Positions 16,123 through 22,763 of a DNA stretch of 64,000 bases are shown piece by piece (position 1 is the stretch's first letter; every line of letters starts with the position of its first letter). Source of the stretch: CBDCCV01 sp965215025 (lineage in GTDB: Bacteria > Bacteroidota > Rhodothermia > Rhodothermales > Salinibacteraceae); NCBI GenBank assembly GCA_965215025.1, contig CBDCCV010000002.1, forward strand, positions 1,798,001 through 1,862,000. The letters are read 5' to 3'. A model generated the notes under the pieces. It ran no database searches, was not told the origin of the DNA, and saw only the letters and a list, made by a program, of their open reading frames with translations. Position numbers and translations under genes: made by a program.

Positions 16123-17409
16123 ATGGCCGATTCTACCACCGACCCCTCGCTGAAGTCTTTCATCGAGGTCGCGCCCGAGTCGCACTTCCCCATCCAGAAC
16201 CTGCCCTACGGCGTGTTCGCCCCGCCCGGCGGGTCCATACCGCGCGTCGGCGTCGCCATTGGCGACTACGTGCTCGACCTCTCGGCGCTGGAAAGCCGCG
16301 ACCTCTTCGACCACCCGCAGATCGAGGGGCGCCGTCCGTTTTCGCAGGTCTCGCTCAACACGTTCATGTCGATGGGGCCGGAGGTGTGGCAGGCCGCGCG
16401 CGAGACGACCAGCAATCTGTTGCGCGAGGACAACGCCACGCTCCGCGATGACGACAACTTCCGGAAGCGCGCGCTCGTCCCCCGCCAGGACGTGCGGATG
16501 CTCCTCCCCGCCGAGATCGGCGACTACACGGACTTCTACTCCTCGAAAGAGCACGCCACGAACGTGGGCACGATGTTCCGCGGGCCGGAGAACGCGCTCA
16601 AGCCGAACTGGACGTGGCTCCCGGTAGGCTACCACGGCCGCGCCTCCTCCGTCGTCGTCAGCGGCACGGACGTGCGCCGCCCCTGCGGCCAGACGCGCCC
16701 GGATGACCAGAAGCCGCCGCAGTTCGGCCCGACGAAGCTCCTGGACTTCGAGCTGGAGATGGGCTTTTTCGTCGGCCCCGGCAACGTCCTCGGCGAGCCG
16801 ATTGAGATCGAGCGCGCGCGCGACCACATCTTCGGCCTCGCGCTCGTGAACGACTGGAGCGCGCGCGACATCCAGGGCTGGGAGTACGTCCCGCTCGGCC
16901 CGTTCCTGGGGAAGAGCTTCGCTACGACGGTCTCGCCGTGGGTCGTGCCCTTGGCCGCGCTCGAACCCTTCCGCACCGACGGCCCGGAGCAGGACCCGGC
17001 CCCGCTCGATTACCTGAAATCCGATGGCGCGCGCACCTACGACATCCGCCTCGAAGCGGCGGTGCAGACGGAGGCGATGGACACGCCGCAGACGATCTGC
17101 CGGACGAACTTCCGCCATCTGTACTGGGACGTCGCGCAGCAGCTGGCGCACCACACCGTCAACGGCTGCAACGTCCGCCCCGGCGATCTCTTGGCTTCCG
17201 GCACCATCAGCGGCCCGACGGAGAACAGCTACGGCAGCCTGCTCGAACTCACCTGGCGCGGCGAGAACAAGATCGAGCTGCCCTCGGGCGAAGAGCGCAC
17301 GTTCCTCCAAGACGGCGACCGCCTCGTGCTCACCGGCTACGCCGAGGGCGACGGCTACCGCGTCGGCTTCGGCGAGGCGAGCGGGCGCGTGCTGCCAGCC
17401 GGCTGCTGA
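16123..17409 (+). CDS. fahA: Fumarylacetoacetase
   Basis: 428 residues from ATG 16123 (MADSTTDPSLKSFIEV), the normal length of the family; the open frame upstream to 16042 is repeat sequence. The N-terminal SH3-like domain (FPIQNLPYGVFAPPGG) precedes the catalytic FAA fold: DYTDFYSSKEHATNVGTMFR with the catalytic His and metal-binding Asp/Glu, LLDFELEMGFFVGPGN, ALVNDWSARDIQGWEYVPLG and GDLLASGTISGPT. It cleaves fumarylacetoacetate to fumarate and acetoacetate, the last step of tyrosine breakdown. No other tyrosine-degradation gene is recognisable nearby. Confidence 0.95.
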   Translation: MADSTTDPSLKSFIEVAPESHFPIQNLPYGVFAPPGGSIPRVGVAIGDYVLDLSALESRDLFDHPQIEGRRPFSQVSLNTFMSMGPEVWQAARETTSNLLREDNATLRDDDNFRKRALVPRQDVRMLLPAEIGDYTDFYSSKEHATNVGTMFRGPENALKPNWTWLPVGYHGRASSVVVSGTDVRRPCGQTRPDDQKPPQFGPTKLLDFELEMGFFVGPGNVLGEPIEIERARDHIFGLALVNDWSARDIQGWEYVPLGPFLGKSFATTVSPWVVPLAALEPFRTDGPEQDPAPLDYLKSDGARTYDIRLEAAVQTEAMDTPQTICRTNFRHLYWDVAQQLAHHTVNGCNVRPGDLLASGTISGPTENSYGSLLELTWRGENKIELPSGEERTFLQDGDRLVLTGYAEGDGYRVGFGEASGRVLPAGC

Positions 17410-17763
17410 CCTTTTTTGCACGTCGCGGCTTGCACGTTGCGTCATCCTGAACGCAGTGAAGGATCTCCTACGTTAGCGGAATGCTCAACGGGGGAGATCC
17501 TTCGCTTCCGCTCAGATGACGCGAGAAGAGACCGGGGCAGACGAATTGGCAAAGGCAACCGTCGAAACTGACACTTCTGGACGACTGCGCTTGCCAGCGT
17601 TGCAGCGCCGGCTGTCATTTTTTCAATCGGGGGCGGCGCGCGTTTGCCGCTCTGGCAGCCGCCGGGCTGCTGGCACGCGGGTTGATTTGTGGACGGGTAC
17701 ACTTGCGGGCGATCAGACCCGCCGAACAATCTGCCACATCATCATACCCGGAGGTTTTCAGTT
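17410..17763. repeat. Intergenic region with dispersed GTCATCCTGA repeat, copy 2
   Basis: 17441-17520 opens GTCATCCTGAACGCAGTGAA and closes with AGATGAC; its core includes GATCTCC and GGAGATCC as an inverted pair, so it can fold as a hairpin. The rest of the gap has no supported gene and leads into the hsp20 promoter region. Confidence 0.55.
17670..17686 (+). promoter_or_regulatory. Possible sigma-54-type promoter for hsp20
   Basis: CTGGCACGCGGGTTGAT follows the TGGCACG-N4-TTGCW pattern exactly except for the C of the -12 element (TTGA instead of TTGC). It lies about 80 bases before the hsp20 start. The missing GC dinucleotide lowers confidence. Confidence 0.25.
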
Positions 17764-18219
17764 ATGGCTAACATGATCCGCTTCTCCCCCGGCTCGGAGA
17801 TGCGCAACATCCAGCGCGAGATTGACCGCGTGTTCGACAGCTTCTTCACCCCGCGCCGCTCGGGCAGCAATGGCGACGCCGCCTCGGAGACGGCCGTGTG
17901 GGCGCCGCGCGTGGACCTCGCCGAGACCGAAGACGCCTACCTCATCCACGCCGACCTCCCCGGCATCGCACGCGAGGACTTGCAGATCAACTACCAGGAC
18001 CACACGCTCACCCTGAGCGGCGAGCGCAGGGCCGAGGCCAAAGAGGAAGGCCGCAACTACGTGCGGATGGAGCGCACGGCCGGCACCTTCTACCGCGCCT
18101 TCTCGCTCCCACGCGCCGTCCAGAGCGACGCCATCGAGGCCGACTACACCGACGGCGTCCTCGAAGTACGCATCCCCAAAGCCGAAGAGAGCAAGCCCCG
18201 CCGCATCGAGGTTTCGTAA
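17764..18219 (+). CDS. Hsp20 small heat-shock protein
   Basis: 151 residues from ATG 17764 behind a GGAGG site. N-terminal arm (MIRFSPGSEMRNIQREIDRV), then the alpha-crystallin domain: WAPRVDLAETEDAYLIHADL, PGIAREDLQINYQDHTLTLS, GERRAE, and the consensus ...AFSLPRAVQSDAIEADYTDG followed by VLEVRIPKAEE. The C-terminal RRIEVS carries the I-x-V oligomerisation motif. Cytoplasmic ATP-independent holdase for unfolded proteins. A terminator follows at 18251. Confidence 0.95.
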   Translation: MANMIRFSPGSEMRNIQREIDRVFDSFFTPRRSGSNGDAASETAVWAPRVDLAETEDAYLIHADLPGIAREDLQINYQDHTLTLSGERRAEAKEEGRNYVRMERTAGTFYRAFSLPRAVQSDAIEADYTDGVLEVRIPKAEESKPRRIEVS

Positions 18220-18250
18220 GCGGCAGTGGCGACGACTCGAACGCAGCAAG

Positions 18251-18287
18251 CGCCCCGGCTGGAGAAGCTTTCCGGCCGGGGCGTTTT
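18251..18287 (+). terminator. Rho-independent terminator after hsp20
   Basis: CGCCCCGGC (18251-18259) pairs perfectly with GCCGGGGCG (18275-18283), followed by TTTT. Confidence 0.8.
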
Positions 18288-18337
18288 GCGTTTGGCACTT
18301 TCTGCAGAAGCACGTTACTTTGGTGAGCAGTGCGCCA

Positions 18338-18380
18338 CGTGCTACCAGGACTCGTTCCGGATAGTCACACGTTACGCCGC
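18338..18380 (+). other. Second copy of the 43-bp motif, ending in GTTACGC
   Basis: This segment matches 3144-3186 at 34 of 43 positions, including GTGCTA, GGACT, TCCGGATA and the terminal GTTA(C/T)GCCGC. It lies 64 bases before a low-GC two-gene block, just as the first copy precedes the low-GC cassette genes. It is a candidate recombination entry site. Confidence 0.5.
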
Positions 18381-18443
18381 CTCGACGCGACACGTGGTGT
18401 GTTCGGCGCTCATTCACCCCTTGCCACTCACTCACACGGTAGT

Positions 18444-19151
18444 ATGAACAACGAGTTCAGCCTCCCAGGCTCTAGTATTGGAGAAATAGAGAAGATCATT
18501 GAGGCCTTTTCGCAGAGAAATGGCCCTGAGACCAATGCTGAAGTTGCGAAGCTTGCAGGAATAAACCAGACGACCGTATCTCGCAATAACGGCTTCTTGG
18601 TGAGTCTCGGCTTACTGAAGGGAGGGCAGAAGAAAGAGGCGACGGACCTTGGCAACAAACTCGGCCATGCGTTGCATCACGAACAAGACGAGCAGGTCCG
18701 AAACTACTGGAAGGAAGCGGTGACCAGCAGTGAATTTCTTAGCGATCAGGTAACCGCAGTTCGGGTGCAAAAGGGAATTGATGTTGACGAGCTGCCCGGC
18801 AGTATTTTGTACAACTCAGGTGCAAGTAAGAACCAATACAATGAAACGGGGGCACGCGCCGTTGCAGACGTACTCGTCCGGGCAGGTCTCATCAAGGAAG
18901 CGAACGGTAAGTATGAGGTTGCAAGGGAGTCAGAGACAATCAGGGCGACGGAAGGGGAACCGACTGTCGCTCCCGACGACGAGGCTTCCGACGAGCAATT
19001 CGGGAGGGTGCCCCAACAAACACGTCGTCGTCAGTTCGAGCTAGCAGTCAATCTTCAGCTTCAACTCCCGGAGTTTGAGGACACCAAGAAGTACGAGGAC
19101 TTATTCAGGGCTTTAAGGCAGCACTTGCTCGAACCGAATGAGGCTGAATGA
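18444..19151 (+). CDS. Winged-helix protein, partner of a HEPN protein
   Basis: 235 residues from ATG 18444. Residues about 10-65 form a winged helix (IEKIIEAFSQRNGPETNAEV, AKLAGINQTTVSRNNGFLVS, LGLLKGG). A second, similar segment follows at about 135-175 (NETGARAVADVLVRAGLIKE), then an acidic linker and a C-terminal helix (FELAVNLQLQLPEF). The arrangement resembles DUF5343-type proteins. GC is much lower than in the flanking genes. It overlaps the downstream HEPN gene by 4 bases (ATGA), so the two are translationally coupled. A regulator or antitoxin/sensor role is inference. Confidence 0.6.
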   Translation: MNNEFSLPGSSIGEIEKIIEAFSQRNGPETNAEVAKLAGINQTTVSRNNGFLVSLGLLKGGQKKEATDLGNKLGHALHHEQDEQVRNYWKEAVTSSEFLSDQVTAVRVQKGIDVDELPGSILYNSGASKNQYNETGARAVADVLVRAGLIKEANGKYEVARESETIRATEGEPTVAPDDEASDEQFGRVPQQTRRRQFELAVNLQLQLPEFEDTKKYEDLFRALRQHLLEPNEAE

Positions 19152-19669
19152 TGGGTGCCTTGGAGACGTTATTAAGGCGGCGCAGCAGTGCCCATAGGGC
19201 AGCACATGCAATTCTTGAAAACCATGAAGCGTCTGCCAGCCGCGTCATTGAGCTTGCAGAAAGCTTCAAGCGTTTGCACGGTCTACCAGTGGACGTTGCA
19301 GATTACTACCGCGAGGCCCTGAAATCACTACAAACTGGCTGCTACCGTGCGGCAATCGTGCTTGCGTGGTCAGGCTTCATCTACTCTATAGCAGAGAAGA
19401 TGGTAACTGGTTACCGTGAAGAACTGAAAACCAGCTACAGCAAGTGGAAAGCCGAGTCTACCGATGCGCTGTTGAGCGATGTTCCTGACGCGCAGATACT
19501 GGAAGCTGCAAAGAAGGTGGGGCTTGTTGATTACCAGACACTCAATATATACAAGGGCTGGCTGTCGACGAGAAACCGATGTGCTCATCCAACTCTTTTT
19601 GAACCAAGCCGGAACATCGCACTGGGAATTATTGATGGCATTATTTCCGAGGTAGACACTTATTTATAG
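19148..19669 (+). CDS. HEPN-like protein, candidate effector of the pair
   Basis: 173 mostly helical residues. YYREALKSLQTGCYRAAIVL in the first half and, near residue 145, STRNRCAHPTLF gives the Rx4H motif (RNRCAH) of HEPN RNases, preceded by helices as in that fold. HEPN proteins act as RNA-cleaving toxins or as substrate-binding partners of nucleotidyltransferases; here the partner is a winged-helix protein instead. The overlapping start (19148) and shared low GC indicate a two-gene transferred unit. No catalytic test is possible from sequence; the xxx within the Rx4H motif differs from HepT (no RX4HXY tyrosine). Confidence 0.6.
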   Translation: MMGALETLLRRRSSAHRAAHAILENHEASASRVIELAESFKRLHGLPVDVADYYREALKSLQTGCYRAAIVLAWSGFIYSIAEKMVTGYREELKTSYSKWKAESTDALLSDVPDAQILEAAKKVGLVDYQTLNIYKGWLSTRNRCAHPTLFEPSRNIALGIIDGIISEVDTYL

Positions 19670-19762
19670 AGGCTACGTTCACGAAATGCACCAAAGCTGA
19701 GTTGTCGTGCGCAATGAGGGCTTTTCTCTTGCTCAAGCTTTCACTGTAGACTATTGACGCTG

Positions 19763-19805
19763 CACAATAACCATGTGCTGTAGCAGACGCTGGGCTTTAG
19801 CGTTT
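19763..19805 (+). other. attC-like left arm after the HEPN gene
   Basis: CAATAACCATGTGCTGTAGC then AGACGCTGGGCT follows the word order of the attC left arms at 6230 (ATAACCAG, GGCTG, GGACGCAGGGCT). No clear GTTRRRY word closes the site, so it is degenerate. Together with the motif at 18338 it would bound a cassette carrying the winged-helix/HEPN pair. The rest of the 19670-20095 gap holds the kinase fragment described separately. Confidence 0.4.
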
Positions 19806-19904
19806 TATCCGGTGGCACGTGCTGCGGCGCTCCGGAATTGCTGTAGTTCACTAATAATGCCAGCCCCTCCTGTGCTGCTAAGCTTGGCTCGTTGTGATAG
19901 TGGC

Positions 19905-20040
19905 AACCGCAGCACAAAGCGGCTCCCCGTTCCGGCGCGCTCTCGGCTGTGAGGCCGCCGCTGTGCGCCTCGGCGATGGCGCGGCTGATGGGCAGGCCGA
20001 GGCCCGTGCCCAGAGCATCTGTGTGGGCCGAACCGCCGTC
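19905..20040 (-). pseudogene. Displaced 3' end of a histidine kinase gene
   Basis: On the minus strand the translation contains LGTGLGLPISRAIAEAHSGG and LTAESAPERG, nearly the same as the end of the kinase at 21131-22717 (GTGLGLPISRAIAEAHGGDL, TAESAPGRG). The DNA matches 21170-21283 closely over about 100 bases, but a one-base deletion near the CGGCTCCCCG stretch shifts the frame, and nothing upstream of the G2 box is present. The fragment is best read as the old 3' end of the kinase gene pushed away by the insertion of 20.05-21.15 kb. Confidence 0.75.
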
Positions 20041-20095
20041 ACTTCTCCACGTGTCCCGACAGCACACCTTGCCACTTCAAACCCCTGGCCCCCTC

Positions 20096-20284
20096 ATGCC
20101 TGTCACCATCACCACAGGCCAGATTATCAAAGCTGTTGCCGACTTGCCGGAGGACGCCACCGTGGACGACGCCATTGAGCGCCTGCTCCTGCTCAGCAAG
20201 ATCGAAGAAGGGTTGGAGCAGGCCGCGTGTGGCGAAACCCTTTCGCACGCGGAGGTGAAGCGCCGTCTCGCTCTGCGCGGGTGA
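20096..20284 (+). CDS. Orphan antitoxin-like protein
   Basis: 62 residues from ATG 20096: TITTGQIIKAVADLPEDATV, DDAIERLLLLSKIEEGLEQA, GETLSHAEVKRR. This matches a common class of small antitoxins (short DNA-binding N-terminus, helical toxin-binding C-terminus ending in the SHEEV-type motif) normally followed by a ParE/RelE toxin. Here no toxin follows: the stop codon lies inside an attC right arm at 20281-20301. The toxin may have been lost when the cassette was formed or trimmed. Confidence 0.55.
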   Translation: MPVTITTGQIIKAVADLPEDATVDDAIERLLLLSKIEEGLEQAACGETLSHAEVKRRLALRG

Positions 20285-20301
20285 GTGGCAAGCTGTTAGG
20301 C
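20281..20301 (+). other. attC right arm
   Basis: GTGAGTGGCAAGCTGTTAGG and the next C resemble the right arm at 6334-6353 (TGAGCCGCAAGCCGTTATG). GTTAGGC at 20295-20301 fits GTTRRRY exactly. The left arm is not visible, probably because the upstream gene overlaps or replaces it. Confidence 0.45.
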
Positions 20302-20377
20302 GACTGCGTAGAACACGAAAGCCGGCGGCGAGGTTAGGAAGAAAGATAGCCTCCAAAGAAAACTGCAGGTGCACAGC

Positions 20378-20578
20378 ATGAGCGTCAAAGAGATTGAAAA
20401 GGCCATTACTCAGCTCTCAACCGAAGACGTGGTCGAACTGTCTGCTTGGTTGGCTGATTACCAAGCGAAGCTCTGGGACAGGCAGATCGAGCGCGACCTC
20501 GACGAAGGACGGCTCGACGCCCTTCTCGAAAAAGTAGACGCAGAATACGAAGCTGGAAAAGCACGTCCGCTACGGTGA
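20378..20578 (+). CDS. Antitoxin of a RelE/ParE-type pair
   Basis: 66 residues (MSVKEIEKAITQLSTEDVVE, LSAWLADYQAKLWDRQIERD, LDEGRLDALLEKVDAEYEAG). Antitoxins of this type have an N-terminal helix pair and a long amphipathic C-terminal helix that wraps the toxin. The stop codon overlaps the GTG start of the toxin (GTGA at 20575-20578), showing coupling. Confidence 0.75.
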   Translation: MSVKEIEKAITQLSTEDVVELSAWLADYQAKLWDRQIERDLDEGRLDALLEKVDAEYEAGKARPLR

Positions 20579-20838
20579 AGCATCTTGCCCTTCCAAGATT
20601 TTGGCAGCACTACCGCGACCTGCCGAACCACGTTCAGGAACTGGCGGACCAGAAATTTGAGCTTCTTGAAGCCAATTCTCGCCACCCGTCGTTGCACTTC
20701 AAGAAGATAGGCGGGCGGCAGGAAGTCTGGTCCGTGCGCGTCGGCTTGCACTACCGAGCGTTGGCGAGAGAGAAACCTGAGGGGATGGTTTGGTTCTGGA
20801 TCGGGCCGCATACGGAATACGACCGGCTGCTCTCGTGA
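20575..20838 (+). CDS. RelE/ParE-family toxin
   Basis: 87 residues from GTG 20575. LPRFWQHYRDLPNHVQELAD and KFELLEANSRHPSLHFKKIG form the N-terminal helices, and VWSVRVGLHYRALAREKPEG with MVWFWIGPHTEYDRLL the beta-sheet, a common RelE-superfamily layout with a conserved Arg-x-x-x-Tyr-Arg strand and C-terminal His-x-x-Tyr. Expected to cleave ribosome-bound mRNA or inhibit gyrase; the subtype is not certain. Paired with the overlapping upstream antitoxin. Confidence 0.8.
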   Translation: MKHLALPRFWQHYRDLPNHVQELADQKFELLEANSRHPSLHFKKIGGRQEVWSVRVGLHYRALAREKPEGMVWFWIGPHTEYDRLLS

Positions 20839-20966
20839 GTAGTAAAGCCCGCACAACCAGGTCGCGCACGTGGCGTAGAACTGGCGCGTCTGAGCACCGC
20901 TTCGCCATTCTGCACGCCGGAGGAGCTGAGCCAGCTATGAGCTTGCCTGAGATACGTGAGGAACCG

Positions 20967-21140
20967 ATGCAAGACGAGATCATCGCCGAGGTCCGGGCCA
21001 TCCGCGAAGCATTGGCAGCCCGGTTCGACTACGATGTTGATCGGCTGTTCGAGGAGGCAAAGCGCCGAGAGCGGATCTCAGATCGGGAACGGATTGCACC
21101 GTCGCCGAAGCGCCTCTCTCCTGCCGCGTCTCAAGGTTGA
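20967..21140 (+). CDS. Small helical protein of a cassette
   Basis: 57 residues from ATG 20967, preceded by GTGAGGAA; an upstream in-frame ATG at 20937 is possible. EIIAEVRAIREALAARFDYD, VDRLFEEAKRRERIS forms two helices with alternating charge, a pattern common in short proteins next to toxin-antitoxin genes. Its last codons and stop lie inside the attC right arm at 21120, so its C-terminus was probably set by cassette formation. Function unknown. Confidence 0.5.
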   Translation: MQDEIIAEVRAIREALAARFDYDVDRLFEEAKRRERISDRERIAPSPKRLSPAASQG

Positions 21141-21150
21141 GTCGCAAGTC
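21120..21150 (+). other. attC right arm fused to the kinase 3' end
   Basis: CCTGCCGCGTCTCAAGGTTG and AGTCGCAAGTCG align with the right arm of the attC at 5551-5682 (CCTGCCGCGTTTCGCTGGTG, AGCCGCAAATCG). The R' word has changed from GTTATGC to GCCACGC. On the minus strand the same bases encode the last residues of the histidine kinase (RLATQP) and its stop. Confidence 0.5.
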
Positions 21151-22717
21151 GCCACGCCAGCGGCAAGCGCAAAACAAAGCGGCTGCCCCGCCCCGGCGCA
21201 CTCTCGGCCGTGAGGTCGCCGCCATGGGCCTCGGCGATGGCGCGGCTGATGGGCAGGCCGAGGCCCGTGCCCGGCGCTGCAGACGCTTCTGATCCGTCGG
21301 CGGTGGGACGGGTGCGGGCGTCCTCGCCCCGGTAGTATCGCTCGAAGGCACGCTGGAGCACGGCCTCCGTCATGCCGGGGCCGTCGTCCTCAACGATGAT
21401 CTGGACCTCGCCGGCTTCGAGGCGGGCGCTTAGGCAGACGGCGGTGCCGGGGCCGGCGTGCTGATGGGCGTTGGCGAGGAGGTTGTCGAGCGCGCGCAGG
21501 AGCCGGGTGCCGTCGGCGGTGAGCGTGGGAAGCGCGGGCGGGAGGTCCGTTTCCAGGCGGAGGCCGGCGCGAGCAAGGGCGGGACCGTGCGTGCGGGCGG
21601 CCTCGGCGAGGAGTTCGCCCAGGGGCACCGGCTCGCGGCGCAGCGGGGCCGAGGGGCCGGTGAGGAGGCTCAACTCGAAGAGGTCGTCCACGAGGCGGCG
21701 GAGGTAGCGGCCCTGGCGGCCGGCGGCGCGGAGGGCGTCGCGGGCGGCTTTTTCGTCACCCCGTTCGAGAAAGCGCTCGGCCTCCTCAGCGTGGGCCAGG
21801 ATCGCGGCCAGCGGCGTTCGGAGGTCGTGGCCGATGTTCGCCACCAGCTCGCGGCGGAGCCGGTCCGTGGCCTTGAGGCGCTCGATGCTCTCCTCCACGG
21901 CGGCGGCCATCCGGTTCGTGGCGGCGGCGAGACGGCCGAGTTCGTCTTGGGAGCGCGCGTCGAGGCGCGTGGCGTACTCGCCCGCGCCGATGCGCTCGAC
22001 GCCGCGCGTGATCCGCCGGAGCGGGCGCACGAGGCGGCGCGTGAAAACGGCACCCAGCAGTAGCGCCGCCAGCCCAGCCAGCCCGGCCGTCCACGCCAGC
22101 GCGCGGAGGAAGGCGCGGCGCGTCCCCTCCAGTTCGCGGTCCACGGAGCGCCCGAACGGCTGCACGAGAAGGCCGCCCGCCAGCAGCCCATCCGGCGTGT
22201 AGAGCGGCGCCAGGCCGTACGATCCGCCCGGCGCGTCATCGTCCAGGCGTACGACCACCTCGCCCGCCTCCAGCGCCTCGTCCAGCCCCGGCGGATGCGG
22301 CGGCGCGCTTCCGCTAGGCGGAGCCACCTCATCCGGCGCGAAGGTAGCGAGCGGCTGCCCTTCGGCGCCGAGGAGCGTTACGGGGTCGGGGAAGCGGGCG
22401 GCGAGGTCGAGGCGCAGCGGCAGCGGCAGCGCCTCGGCGGCATCGCCATCTGAAAAAATGAGGCTGTCGAGCACGGGGCCGGCGCGCTGCTCGATCTCTT
22501 CGGCCAGCCCGTCGAGACGCAGGCGCAGGCTGCTCGCGGCTAGGTCCAGGCTGCGGTCGTACGCGAAGCGCGCGCTCAGCCCCACCGCCAGCGCGGCGAC
22601 GGCCATCTGCACGCCCACAAGCACGCCGGCCACCTTCCAAAACACGGACCTCCGCCCGGCCATCCGCAGCGGCGCGGGCGGCTCGTCGTTGGGAGGCATC
22701 GGGCGGGGGGCGTTCAT
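21131..22717 (-). CDS. Sensor histidine kinase with HAMP domain
   Basis: 528 residues from ATG 22717 (MNAPRPMPPNDEPPAP). TM1 is VFWKVAGVLVGVQMAVAALA; an extracytoplasmic domain of about 150 residues follows; TM2 is ALAWTAGLAGLAALLLGAVF; then HAMP (RRLVRPLRRITRGVERI). Kinase core: H-box VANIGHDLRTPLAAILAHAE, N-box RALDNLLANAHQHAGPG, G1 VEDDGPGMTE, F-box FERYYRG, G2 GTGLGLPISRAIAEAHGG. It pairs with the response regulator upstream at 22759 (same strand, 41 bases apart). Its 3' end coincides with an attC-like arm, and an older copy of that end lies at 19905. Confidence 0.92.
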   Translation of the reverse strand: MNAPRPMPPNDEPPAPLRMAGRRSVFWKVAGVLVGVQMAVAALAVGLSARFAYDRSLDLAASSLRLRLDGLAEEIEQRAGPVLDSLIFSDGDAAEALPLPLRLDLAARFPDPVTLLGAEGQPLATFAPDEVAPPSGSAPPHPPGLDEALEAGEVVVRLDDDAPGGSYGLAPLYTPDGLLAGGLLVQPFGRSVDRELEGTRRAFLRALAWTAGLAGLAALLLGAVFTRRLVRPLRRITRGVERIGAGEYATRLDARSQDELGRLAAATNRMAAAVEESIERLKATDRLRRELVANIGHDLRTPLAAILAHAEEAERFLERGDEKAARDALRAAGRQGRYLRRLVDDLFELSLLTGPSAPLRREPVPLGELLAEAARTHGPALARAGLRLETDLPPALPTLTADGTRLLRALDNLLANAHQHAGPGTAVCLSARLEAGEVQIIVEDDGPGMTEAVLQRAFERYYRGEDARTRPTADGSEASAAPGTGLGLPISRAIAEAHGGDLTAESAPGRGSRFVLRLPLAWRLATQP

Positions 22718-22735
22718 GCGGGCGGATCGGTGGGC

Positions 22736-22763
22736 GTTGAACGCTTTGCGCAAAGCGTTCAAC
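22736..22763. repeat. 28-bp perfect palindrome between response regulator and kinase genes
   Basis: GTTGAACGCTTTGC is followed directly by its reverse complement. The TGA stop of the response regulator (22759-22761) lies inside it. Related AACGTT/GAACG-rich words occur at 33180-33240 and 35025-35056. It could attenuate or process the bicistronic mRNA. Confidence 0.7.

Larger units (their letters stand above)
20045..21150 (+). mobile_element. Toxin-antitoxin islet inserted at the 3' end of a histidine kinase gene
   Basis: The segment separates the displaced kinase 3' end (19905-20040) from the intact kinase. It carries an orphan antitoxin, an antitoxin/RelE-like toxin pair and a small helical protein, all on the + strand. 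Two attC right arms are visible, GTGAGTGGCAAGCTGTTAGG (20281) and the stretch at 21120-21150 that also encodes the kinase C-terminus. The layout suggests cassette-type insertions followed by recombination with a second kinase 3' end. Confidence 0.5.

Noticed and set aside
15760..17445. 561-codon minus-strand open frame opposite fahA
   Set aside because: It is the antisense shadow of fahA and its neighbour in GC-rich codons; low-complexity His/Arg/Ala/Val composition and no domain.
20829..20940. Possible attC between the RelE-like toxin and the small gene at 20967
   Set aside because: Inner arms pair partly (GGCGTAGAACTGGCG with CGCCATTCTGCACGCC), but the outer words GCACAAC and GCTATGA do not fit; too weak to list as a site.
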